Assembly: GCF_009909195.1 (NCBI RefSeq)
Contig: NZ_JAAAMU010000005.1
Coordinates: 248,001-312,000, forward strand
Direction: 5' to 3'
DNA length: 64,000 nt
Origin: Paenibacillus sacheonensis
GTDB lineage: Bacteria > Bacillota > Bacilli > Paenibacillales > Paenibacillaceae
Shown here: piece after piece, positions 57,039 through 63,774 of the stretch
Numbering within the stretch: the first letter of the stretch is position 1
How the letters are laid out: every line of letters begins with the position of its first letter
Made by a program: the position numbers and the translations under genes
The notes under the pieces: model-generated
Told to the model about the DNA's origin: nothing
Seen by the model: the letters and a program-made list of their open reading frames with translations, nothing else
The model's database searches: none

Positions 57039-58271
57039 TCAGGGTGATGAGCGTGCGAGAAACTCGCGCACCGCTTCGGCGAACCGGTCAATGCCGGATT
57101 TCAATTGTTCCTCCGGCATATTCGAATACGTGAGCCGGACATGGTTGTTCTGCGGGTCTTTTGCGTAGAACGAGGCGCCTGTTTCGAACGTGACCTGTTT
57201 TGCCGCAGCGCTGCGAAGCAAGGCTTCCGCATCCAGCCCCTCGGGCAGCTCCACCCATAGAAACATGCCCCCCTTTGGCTCCTTCCACGAGACGCCGTTT
57301 AGGTTATGGCCGCGAAGCAAGGCCTTCGTGCGCTGCATTTTTTCGAAATAGGACATCCTAACGATGCGTACCTGCTCGACCAAATCACATTCGTCTAGTA
57401 CGCGTTCCAGTGTCCGGAATGTCCGGTACGCCGTGCTCTCTCCTGAGTCCTTATGCTCGAGTGATTGCTGCGCTGCAGCCAGTTGAGCGGCAGTCCCACG
57501 ACTGCTGATGATCCAGCCAGCGGGAAACGACGGCCCAAGCAAAGCCGAGAACGACCCTGTATAAAGAACGCCATCCCGTTCGCGCCCGGCATTCAATTCA
57601 TACAGGGAGGCAGGCGCGCTATCCGAGTCATGCGGGAACAGCAGCTCTCCATAGCGATTGTCTTCCCATATCGTCACGCCCATTCGCCGGCTTAACGAAA
57701 GCAGAGCGACGCGCCGATCCTCGCTCCACAGCCTGGAATCGGGGTCCCCCAGGCTCGGCATGACATAGATGAGCTTAGGTCGATGCTGCTGCATGAGGCG
57801 TTCGGCTTCAGGGATCAGGAGACCTTCCCGGTCGCCCGGTACCGGCACGACTTGAAGTCCGCGCGCGAGGAAAGCCCGCAATACGGCCGGCTGCGTCGGA
57901 TTTTCGACGAGCACCGTATCTCCGGGTTCTAACAGCGACCGGGCAATAAGCTGCACGGTCTGCTGCATTCCCGTCGTCAGCAGCGTATTGGATGGATCGG
58001 CCGCGATTCCGCGGACCGCCATGAAGGCGCATAACCGTTCTAAAATAGACAATTGGCCATGGGACGATCCCGGAACGGACGAGCCAACGTCTTCGGCTTC
58101 ACGGGCAGGTTCCGCTATTTGCGCCGCCATGATTCTTTCGCGCGGAAGACAATCATCCGCCGGCATATCGCCTGCGAACGAAATGAACTCCTCCTGCCCG
58201 GCTTGCTTTAATAAATCCGCCAACGAAGCGGTTCCCAGCCCTTCCGCCCGGCGTACATTCCGACTTTTCAT
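57039..58271 (-). CDS. Class I/II aminotransferase homologue lacking the PLP lysine (pseudoenzyme)
   Basis: 410 residues, the C-terminal domain type of MocR-like proteins without an HTH domain. The fold is recognisable: ENPTQPAVLRAF, YVMPSLGDPDSR, IWEDNRYGEL, YTGSFSALLGPSFPAGW, FLWVELPEG, NHVRLTYSN. But the Schiff-base lysine of the SFSK block is alanine (A243), the following R-x-G is P-A-G, and the NPTG block is DPDS. The carboxylate-binding arginine near the end is kept. It should not perform transamination; it may bind an amino acid or be a decaying gene. GAGGAGGG precedes the ATG. Confidence 0.85.
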   Translation of the reverse strand: MKSRNVRRAEGLGTASLADLLKQAGQEEFISFAGDMPADDCLPRERIMAAQIAEPAREAEDVGSSVPGSSHGQLSILERLCAFMAVRGIAADPSNTLLTTGMQQTVQLIARSLLEPGDTVLVENPTQPAVLRAFLARGLQVVPVPGDREGLLIPEAERLMQQHRPKLIYVMPSLGDPDSRLWSEDRRVALLSLSRRMGVTIWEDNRYGELLFPHDSDSAPASLYELNAGRERDGVLYTGSFSALLGPSFPAGWIISSRGTAAQLAAAQQSLEHKDSGESTAYRTFRTLERVLDECDLVEQVRIVRMSYFEKMQRTKALLRGHNLNGVSWKEPKGGMFLWVELPEGLDAEALLRSAAAKQVTFETGASFYAKDPQNNHVRLTYSNMPEEQLKSGIDRFAEAVREFLARSSP

Positions 58272-58438
58272 CCGCCTTCCCTCCTCAGCTGCCTATTGTC
58301 ACATGTTACGCAGCGGCGGGCTCAGGCGGAACGGAATTCGCTTAAGTTCATGATCATGTTCGATTTACCATGCGCGATTTCGAACTGGCGTATACGTGCA
58401 AGTCGCGTGCCGTAACAACTTGTTCACAACTTTGAACG

Positions 58439-58507
58439 TTTTCTTTTCGCGGCTCGTTGGGTATAATGAGGGGAGTGCTTGCCAAGATTCGTGCCGAAAG
58501 ACCGGCA
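58439..58507 (+). promoter_or_regulatory. Promoter and leader of the 32-residue membrane peptide
   Basis: TTTTCT (58439-58444), 17-nt spacer, consensus TATAAT (58462-58467). The leader can fold a hairpin TGCCG/CGGCA (58492-58496 with 58503-58507) or instead pair TTGCC (58479-58483) with GGCAA (58504-58508). The two are mutually exclusive, so a switch is conceivable. Confidence 0.5.
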
Positions 58508-58525
58508 ACCTAGGGGGTAAGAGGA

Positions 58526-58624
58526 ATGACAATTAACTTTCTGATCGTCCTTACCGTCTTCGCATTGTTCTTGATCGCGATGATGACGGCGTCCTACAAC
58601 GACGATAAAACCAAAGGTCTGTAA
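58526..58624 (+). CDS. 32-residue single-span membrane peptide
   Basis: The frame starts ATG at 58526 after AGGGGGTAAGAGGA and encodes one hydrophobic segment (NFLIVLTVFALFLIAMMTA) followed by a charged tail with SYNDDKTKGL. It has its own promoter and is followed by a strong terminator, so it is very likely a real small gene. I do not know a family for it. Size and layout fit small subunits or regulators of membrane enzymes. Confidence 0.7.
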   Translation: MTINFLIVLTVFALFLIAMMTASYNDDKTKGL

Positions 58625-58635
58625 AAACCGAATGA

Positions 58636-58684
58636 AAAAGAAGCTTTCAGCCGCTGCTCGCCGCAGCTGCCGAAAGCTTCTTTT
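58636..58684. terminator. Bidirectional terminator after the small membrane peptide gene
   Basis: 13-bp stem AAAAGAAGCTTTC/GAAAGCTTCTTTT (58636-58648 with 58672-58684) around a second small hairpin of CAGC/GCTG type. A- and T-runs at the ends allow use in both directions. Confidence 0.85.
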
Positions 58685-58701
58685 ATTTGTCCCACGCGCG
58701 A

Positions 58702-58950
58702 TTACTGTTTCAACTGGGCCATTTCAGCCATACATTTGCCGCACAGGTAGCGTTCCTTGAATCCCCGAACGTCCTCCAACACCCCACAAAATACACAGCG
58801 CGGACGATAGCGCTCCAAAATAATATGATCGCCCTGCACTAAGATTTCGACAGGATCCCCTTCGTTCATTTGGTATCTCTTCCGAAGGGATTTGGGCAGC
58901 ACAATTCGCCCGAGTTGGTCCACTTTCCGAACAACGCCAGCCGGTTTCAC
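58702..58950 (-). CDS. AbrB family transition-state regulator with C-terminal CxxC pair
   Basis: 82 residues. The AbrB swapped-hairpin DNA-binding domain (GVVRKVDQLGRIVLPKSLRKRYQMNEGDPVEILVQGDHIILERYRP) fills the first 50 residues. Instead of the AbrB/Abh C-terminal multimerisation region it has CVFC and CGKC (C52, C55, C70, C73), a likely zinc ribbon. GTG start with CAGGAG upstream. It may control stationary-phase genes. Confidence 0.9.
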   Translation of the reverse strand: MKPAGVVRKVDQLGRIVLPKSLRKRYQMNEGDPVEILVQGDHIILERYRPRCVFCGVLEDVRGFKERYLCGKCMAEMAQLKQ

Positions 58951-59096
58951 AATTACACATCTCCTGTAGTCGCAATTTGTAAGCTATCACGTGATGACAG
59001 TTTTGCATCCTACTTAGGGTTCGATAGTCATGAAACAATTCCTGCATTTATTTATATTTGCTTAATATTGTGCAAGTGGTTTGGAATTAATTACCT

Positions 59097-59561
59097 TTAT
59101 TCCAATCCCGGGAAGCCTAATTGGCGAAAGGCCTCGAAAACGACGATCGCAGCCGAGTTCGACAAATTCAACGATCTGACCTTATCGGTCATCGGCACGC
59201 GAATGCAGGTGTCGGGATACGCGTCCAAAATCGACTGCGACAGGCCCTTGGTCTCTTTTCCGAAGACGAAGAAGTCTCCGTCCCTATAGCTTTGCTCGGA
59301 GTAAACCTTAGAACTGCGGGTACTGGCGCAGAAGAAACGGCCGCCCGGAAACTCCGCCTTCAGCTCCTCGAAGGAATCATGATGGCGCACATCCACGGCG
59401 TACCAGTAATCCAAGCCGGCGCGTTTGAGCGTTTTATCGTCGGTACGGAACCCAAGCGGATGCACCAAATGGAGAATAGTGCCGGTAGCGGCGCAAGTAC
59501 GCGCGATATTGCCGGTGTTCGCGGGAATTTCCGGTTCGACGAGCACGATATGAAAAGCCAT
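59097..59561 (-). CDS. trmL: tRNA (cytidine/uridine(34)-2'-O)-methyltransferase TrmL
   Basis: 154 residues. SPOUT knot signatures: EPEIPANTGNIARTCAATG near the start, FVFGKETKGL in the middle and VRSLNLSNSAAIVVFEAFRQ at the end. It methylates the ribose of the wobble base in certain leucine tRNAs. The ATG at 59561, with GAGGAG upstream, matches the family start; the frame is open 12 codons further up. It is divergent from the OmpR-type regulator. Confidence 0.95.
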   Translation of the reverse strand: MAFHIVLVEPEIPANTGNIARTCAATGTILHLVHPLGFRTDDKTLKRAGLDYWYAVDVRHHDSFEELKAEFPGGRFFCASTRSSKVYSEQSYRDGDFFVFGKETKGLSQSILDAYPDTCIRVPMTDKVRSLNLSNSAAIVVFEAFRQLGFPGLE

Positions 59562-59673
59562 TTTTTTGTTAACTCCTCTACATTTTTTACACAGCATTTA
59601 CGCTTGTTTAATCTATTGTGAAAACTTCGCCTTCATAATAGAGGTATCATTGCAAGAAAAGGAGATCATAACG

Positions 59674-60396
59674 ATGAAGAAAAAAATATTAATCGTCGAT
59701 GACGAGCCTTCCATCTCCATGCTGCTGGAATTTAATTTGAAGCTTGCAGGCTACGAAGTCCGCTGCGTCCAAGATGGGGAGGCCGTATTCGACCTCTTGA
59801 AGCCGTTTCGTCCCGATCTCATCGTTCTTGATCTTATGCTTCCCAAGATGGACGGCATCCAAGTATGCCGGGAGCTTCGTAAGCAAAACAATGCCGTGCC
59901 CATCATCATGCTGACTGCCCTGCAGGACATAACGGACAAAATTGCCGGACTCGACAACGGCGCCGACGACTATATGACGAAACCGTTTTCTCCTCAGGAG
60001 CTGCTTTCCCGCATTCAAGCCATCTTCCGCAGAACCCAGTCGCTGCCGGGCGCTCGGGAAATGGTCGTCCACGAAATCGGACGGATGTCGGTCTTGGCCG
60101 AGCAGCGCGAGGTCCAAATCGACGGCAAGGCGGTCGAGCTGACGCCGAAGGAATTCGAACTGCTGCTCTTCTTATGCCGCCACCGCGGCAAAGTGCTCAG
60201 CCGCCAGCAGCTGCTGCATGGCGTGTGGGACTATCATTTTCTCGGAGATACGCGCATCGTCGACGTCCATATCAGCCATCTTCGCGATAAGATCGAGAAA
60301 AACGCCCGTACGCCGGAATATATCATGACCGTCCGCAACGTAGGCTACAAGCTGTCCGGCCCAGGAAGCAGCGCAGCAGACTCGTCGCTGGCTTAA
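59674..60396 (+). CDS. OmpR/PhoP-family response regulator
   Basis: 240 residues. The receiver domain has DD at 9-10, D53 (VLDLMLPKMDG), and K in DDYMTKPFS. The C-terminal winged helix runs from about 140 (VELTPKEFELLLFLCRHRGKVLSRQQLLHGVW ... RIVDVHISHLRDKI). The start at 59674 is fixed by AAGGAG upstream; the frame is open 36 codons further up. No kinase gene is adjacent, so its partner is unknown. A repeat-rich 3' region and a terminator follow. Confidence 0.94.
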   Translation: MKKKILIVDDEPSISMLLEFNLKLAGYEVRCVQDGEAVFDLLKPFRPDLIVLDLMLPKMDGIQVCRELRKQNNAVPIIMLTALQDITDKIAGLDNGADDYMTKPFSPQELLSRIQAIFRRTQSLPGAREMVVHEIGRMSVLAEQREVQIDGKAVELTPKEFELLLFLCRHRGKVLSRQQLLHGVWDYHFLGDTRIVDVHISHLRDKIEKNARTPEYIMTVRNVGYKLSGPGSSAADSSLA

Positions 60397-60457
60397 AGGG
60401 AACTGGCTCTTGGCTTTTGCCCTTAGGCCTTAGCATAGTACTTAGGGCCTAGCATTT

Positions 60458-60534
60458 GCTCTTAGCTCTTACACGTAGTTCTTGCTCTTACATTAAGTTA
60501 AGCTCTTAGCTCTTACTCGTAGTTCTTGCTCTTG
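60458..60534 (+). repeat. Pair of 33-nt direct repeats in CTCTTAGC-rich sequence
   Basis: A unit starting GCTCTTAGCTCTTAC occurs at 60458-60490 and at 60502-60534 with two differences over 33 nt and a 44-nt period. Shorter degenerate copies of CTCTTAGC flank the pair. Confidence 0.8.
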
Positions 60535-60553
60535 CTCACAGCATTTCAATCAG

Positions 60554-60588
60554 AAGACCGCCGTCCAATGAGGACCGGCGGTCTTTAA
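60554..60588 (+). terminator. Terminator after the OmpR-type regulator gene
   Basis: Stem AAGACCGCCGTCC/GGACCGGCGGTCTT (60554-60566 with 60572-60585, one bulge) followed by TTAAAT. Confidence 0.75.
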
Positions 60589-60623
60589 ATGTTTCCAAAA
60601 AAGAAATGTCGAGCCGCGGCGGC

Positions 60624-60765
60624 AAAAGTGACCGGAGGTCGGTTGGAGGCGGAAAAACGAAGTGGTCGCCTTTGTAGTCGGATTTCTACCATTTCTGAAT
60701 GTACCATTCCAGAAATCCGACTACAACAGCGATTGAAGACCCAACCGACCGCAGGTCATGCTCTT
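60624..60765 (-). repeat. Structured repeat element, copy 2 (3' side of serC)
   Basis: Outer arms on the plus strand are AAAAG-T-GACC-GGA-GGTC-GGTTGG (60624-60646) and CCAACC-GACC-GCA-GGTC-A-TG-CTCTT (60741-60765). The inside is longer than in copy 1. It folds a 5-bp hairpin AGGCG/CGCCT, then a perfect 16-bp stem (TTGTAGTCGGATTTCT at 60672-60687 with 60711-60726) capped by GAATG/CATTC. The element begins 19 nt after the serC stop. Confidence 0.8.
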
Positions 60766-60784
60766 AAGCCCTATGCTCTTATCC

Positions 60785-61879
60785 CTACCCGTTACGCTTC
60801 ATAAAGTCACCCATGAAATCCGCAAGCGCCTTGCAGCTCTCCAGCGGCACGGCATTGTACGTCGATGCGCGCAGCCCCCCGACGCTCCGATGCCCCTTCA
60901 GACCGACGAAGCCATGCTGCTCGGATTCCTTGGCGAATTGCTTCTCCAGCTCTTCCGTACCGAGACGGAACGTGATGTTCATCGACGAACGGCTGGCGAC
61001 GTCGGCGAAACCGCGGTAGAAACCGCCGCTTTGATCGATCGTGTCGTAGATCAGCTTCGTTTTGTCGCGGTTGAACTGCTCCATGGCAGCGACGCCTCCG
61101 CGTTCTTTCACCCATTGGAGCATCAGGCCGACCAGGTAGACCGAGAAGGACGGCGGCGTATTATACAGCGAATTGTTCTTCGCATGCGTGTCGTAACGAA
61201 GCATGGTCGGAATCGTCTTCGGGCTTTCCGCGATCAAATCCTCGCGCACGATAACGATCGTCACGCCCGAAGGTCCCAGGTTTTTCTGAGCGCCGGCATA
61301 GATCATGCCGAATTTGCTCACATCGACCGGGCGGCTTAGGATATCGCTCGACATGTCGCCGATCAGCGTAACGTCGCCCGTATCGGGATAGGCCGCATAT
61401 TGCGTGCCTTCGATCGTTTCATTCGACGTGATGTGCAGGTAGGCGGTATCGGCAGGCAGCTGAATGTCGCTCAATGCCGGAATACGGTTGAATTTGTCGG
61501 CTTCCGAAGTCGCGGCAATCGCCGTCGATCCGAACAGTTTCGCTTCCTTATATGCCTTCTCAGCCCAGCTGCCCGTATGCACGAACGCAGCCGTTTTGCC
61601 CGGCGTCAGCAGATTCATCGGAATCATGGCGAACTGCGTGCTGGCTCCGCCTTGCAGGAACAATACTTTATAATGGCTGGGAATGCCGAATAATTCACGA
61701 AGCAGCGATTGCGCCCCGTCGTTTACGCCTTCAAACACGCTGCTGCGGTGGGACATTTCCATAATGGACATCCCGGTTCCCGCATAATCGATAAACTCCC
61801 GTTGGGCTTGCTGCAGCACTTCCAGCGGCAGAGCCGCCGGTCCGGCATTAAAGTTATACGCGCGATTCGTCACGGACAC
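60785..61879 (-). CDS. serC: Phosphoserine aminotransferase SerC
   Basis: 364 residues. FNAGPAALPLEVLQQAQ at the start, GGASTQFAMIPMNLL, and the PLP lysine in YAGAQKNLGPSGVT are characteristic. HRSVGGLRASTYNAVP near the end contributes to substrate binding. It makes phosphoserine from 3-phosphohydroxypyruvate. The start is GTG 61879 or the GTG two codons later; GGAG lies at 3 or 9 nt. Strong promoter upstream. Confidence 0.96.
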   Translation of the reverse strand: MSVTNRAYNFNAGPAALPLEVLQQAQREFIDYAGTGMSIMEMSHRSSVFEGVNDGAQSLLRELFGIPSHYKVLFLQGGASTQFAMIPMNLLTPGKTAAFVHTGSWAEKAYKEAKLFGSTAIAATSEADKFNRIPALSDIQLPADTAYLHITSNETIEGTQYAAYPDTGDVTLIGDMSSDILSRPVDVSKFGMIYAGAQKNLGPSGVTIVIVREDLIAESPKTIPTMLRYDTHAKNNSLYNTPPSFSVYLVGLMLQWVKERGGVAAMEQFNRDKTKLIYDTIDQSGGFYRGFADVASRSSMNITFRLGTEELEKQFAKESEQHGFVGLKGHRSVGGLRASTYNAVPLESCKALADFMGDFMKRNG

Positions 61880-61909
61880 TCACTCCACTCTTCAATTTGC
61901 TTATGTAGT

Positions 61910-61938
61910 ATGATAGCAATTTTGCGGCTTGGCATCAA
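61910..61938 (-). promoter_or_regulatory. Promoter of serC
   Basis: On the minus strand TTGATG (61938-61933), 17-nt spacer, TATCAT (61915-61910). The predicted leader is only about 25 nt. Confidence 0.65.
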
Positions 61939-62027
61939 GTCATAAAGTCGAACAAAAATGAAAGTTTAATACATAATATTCGGATTTAGGCGATAAAAAC
62001 GCTTTCTCGAACCAAAATGCCCATATG

Positions 62028-62056
62028 AAAAGCGAGCTCTCGCTGAGAGCTCGCTT
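62028..62056 (-). terminator. Terminator after glnA
   Basis: Stem AAGCGAGCTCTC/GAGAGCTCGCTT (62030-62041 with 62045-62056), 25 nt past the stop, followed on the minus strand by TTTCAT. Confidence 0.85.
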
Positions 62057-62080
62057 GAAAGTGGAACGGATAAGTGCGGA

Positions 62081-63505
62081 TTAGCAGTCGAAGTAGAGGC
62101 TGTATTCGTGCGGATGAACACGGATGGATACAGCTTTCGCTTCTGCGCGTTTCAGAGCTACGAAGTTGTCGATGAAGTCCTGCGTGAATACGCCGCTTTC
62201 AGTCAAGAACTCGGAATCAGCTTCCAACGCGTCAAGCGCTTCGTCCAGCGTGCCTGGTACGGAACGGATTTCTTTCTTGTCTTCGTCGGACAGATCGTAG
62301 ATGTTTTTGTCGAAAGGACCATAGCCAAGAGCCACTGGATCCAGTTGACGTTTGATGCCGTCCAAACCGGCAAGCAGCATGGCTGCGAAGGCCAGGTAAG
62401 GGTTAGCCGTGGAGTCCGGCGTACGGAACTCGATGCGGCAGCCTTTAGGCGTAACGGCAGCGACCGGAATACGGATGGCCGCGGAACGGTTGCCTTTCGA
62501 GAATACGAGGTTAACCGGCGCTTCGTAGCCTGGTACCAGACGTTTGAAGGAGTTCGTCGAAGGGTTCGTGATCGCGATCAGCGCCGGAGCGTGATGCAGG
62601 ATACCTCCGATGTAGTGCAGAGCCATTTGGCTCAGGTTTGCATAAGCGCCTTTCTCGTAGAACAGCGGGGAATCGCCGTTGAAGATGGAGCTATGCACGT
62701 GCATGCCGCTGCCGTTATCGCCGAAAAGCGGTTTAGGCATGAAAGTCGCGACTTTGCCCCATTGGCGGGCAACGTTGTTGATGATGTATTTATATTTCAG
62801 CAGGTTATCGGCTGTTTTAGTCAGCGTGTCGAAACGGAAGTTGATTTCCGCTTGGCCGGCCGTAGCTACTTCATGGTGATGACGCTCGACGCGAAGGCCG
62901 GATTCTTGCATCACGCGAACCATTTCGCTGCGAATGTCTTGTTGAGCATCGACTGGAGCTACAGGTACATAGCCGCCTTTAACGCCGATTTTGTAGCCGA
63001 GGTTTCCGCCTTCTTCTTTGCGGCCCGTGTTCCAAGCAGCTTCGTCGGAATCAACGGAGTAGTAGGACGTGTTCATTTTGCTTTCGTAGCGAACGTCGTC
63101 GAAAATGAAGAATTCCGATTCAGGCGCGAAGAAAGCAGCCGTGCCGATTCCTGTCGTTTGCAGGTATTCCTCGGCTTTTTGGGCGATGCTGCGCGGATCG
63201 CGCTCATAGCGTTCGCCGTCCGGCGTGTGGATGTTGCACATAATGTTCAATGTCGGGTGATCCGTGAAAGGATCCACGAAGCTGGAATCTGTGTCCGGCA
63301 TCATAACCATGTCGGATTCTTCGATGCCGCGGAAGCCCGCGATCGAGGAGCCGTCAAAAGCTACGCCGTTTACAAACGTATCGGCATCCACTTCCGTGGC
63401 AGGAAGCGTGATGTGGTGCGCGTGGCCGGAAAGATCCACAAAGCGGAAATCGACAAACATGATGTTGTTTTCTTTAATTGTGTTCAAAACATTTTGAACT
63501 GACAT
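62081..63505 (-). CDS. glnA: Glutamine synthetase, type I-beta
   Basis: 474 residues, longer than the Bacillus GSI-alpha (444). The Beta-Grasp, catalytic and C-terminal parts are complete: FDGSSIAGFRGIEESDM, FFAPESEFFIFD, GQAEINFRFDTL, NGSGMHVHSSIF, NPSTNSFKRLVPGYEAPVNL. Near the end KNIYDLSDEDKKEI (Y403) aligns with the adenylylated tyrosine of E. coli GlnA (KNLYDLPPEE), and the downstream GTLDEALDALEAD segment also fits the beta type. No glnR lies beside it. GGAGGAAAT precedes the ATG. Confidence 0.95.
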   Translation of the reverse strand: MSVQNVLNTIKENNIMFVDFRFVDLSGHAHHITLPATEVDADTFVNGVAFDGSSIAGFRGIEESDMVMMPDTDSSFVDPFTDHPTLNIMCNIHTPDGERYERDPRSIAQKAEEYLQTTGIGTAAFFAPESEFFIFDDVRYESKMNTSYYSVDSDEAAWNTGRKEEGGNLGYKIGVKGGYVPVAPVDAQQDIRSEMVRVMQESGLRVERHHHEVATAGQAEINFRFDTLTKTADNLLKYKYIINNVARQWGKVATFMPKPLFGDNGSGMHVHSSIFNGDSPLFYEKGAYANLSQMALHYIGGILHHAPALIAITNPSTNSFKRLVPGYEAPVNLVFSKGNRSAAIRIPVAAVTPKGCRIEFRTPDSTANPYLAFAAMLLAGLDGIKRQLDPVALGYGPFDKNIYDLSDEDKKEIRSVPGTLDEALDALEADSEFLTESGVFTQDFIDNFVALKRAEAKAVSIRVHPHEYSLYFDC

Positions 63506-63584
63506 TAGGTATTTCCTCCATTTCCGAACATTTGCGATGTGTAGGACAATAATTGTTCAACTTCTGCACTGAAACTATGTCGTT

Positions 63585-63614
63585 ATTATAGAATTAAGGG
63601 TCAAATCTCGTCAA
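63585..63614 (-). promoter_or_regulatory. Sigma-A promoter of glnA
   Basis: On the minus strand TTGACG (63614-63609), 18-nt spacer, TATAAT (63590-63585). Confidence 0.75.
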
Positions 63615-63643
63615 TAGCTATGTAAGGTATTTTTTGACCTCTT

Positions 63644-63660
63644 TGTCAGCTAACTTCACA
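63644..63660. promoter_or_regulatory. GlnR/TnrA box upstream of glnA
   Basis: TGTCAGCTAACTTCACA matches TGTNAN7TNACA at every fixed position. It is centred about 74 nt upstream of the predicted glnA transcription start and 30 nt from the -35. Confidence 0.75.
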
Positions 63661-63700
63661 TAATTTTCAATTTCGAAATAGTCAAGGAATTCGCGCAAAA

Positions 63701-63738
63701 TAAAAACCGAAGCGCCCTGTCCCGAGGGCGGCTTCGGT
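63701..63738 (-). terminator. Terminator after the DAHP synthase gene
   Basis: Stem ACCGAAGC/GCTTCGGT with a GCCCT/AGGGC inner part (63706-63738), followed on the minus strand by T5ATTTT. It lies 37 nt past the stop and insulates glnA from readthrough. Confidence 0.85.
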
Positions 63739-63774
63739 CTGTGCAAATGCGATAACGGTGCCGCTTGGCGGCGA

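Larger units (their letters stand above)
60397..60784. other. Repeat-rich intergenic stretch between the regulator and serC
   Basis: No gene seen. From left to right it holds CTCTTAGC-rich low-complexity repeats (60400-60540), a terminator (60554-60585), and copy 2 of the structured repeat (60624-60765). Confidence 0.8.

Noticed and set aside
58479-58520. Leader containing CCGGCAACC as a possible SAM-I riboswitch fragment
   Set aside because: Only this short word matches; the other helices and the pseudoknot segment are absent.
60458-60534. CRISPR-like spacing of direct repeats
   Set aside because: Only two 33-nt copies 11 nt apart, with no further units, leader or cas genes.
62108-63502. 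A 464-codon open frame opposite glnA
   Set aside because: glnA is unmistakable on the other strand; this frame has no homology that I recognise.
63625-63640. A second GlnR/TnrA box next to the perfect one upstream of glnA
   Set aside because: TGTAA or GGTCA half-sites exist, but the spacing to any TNACA half is wrong.
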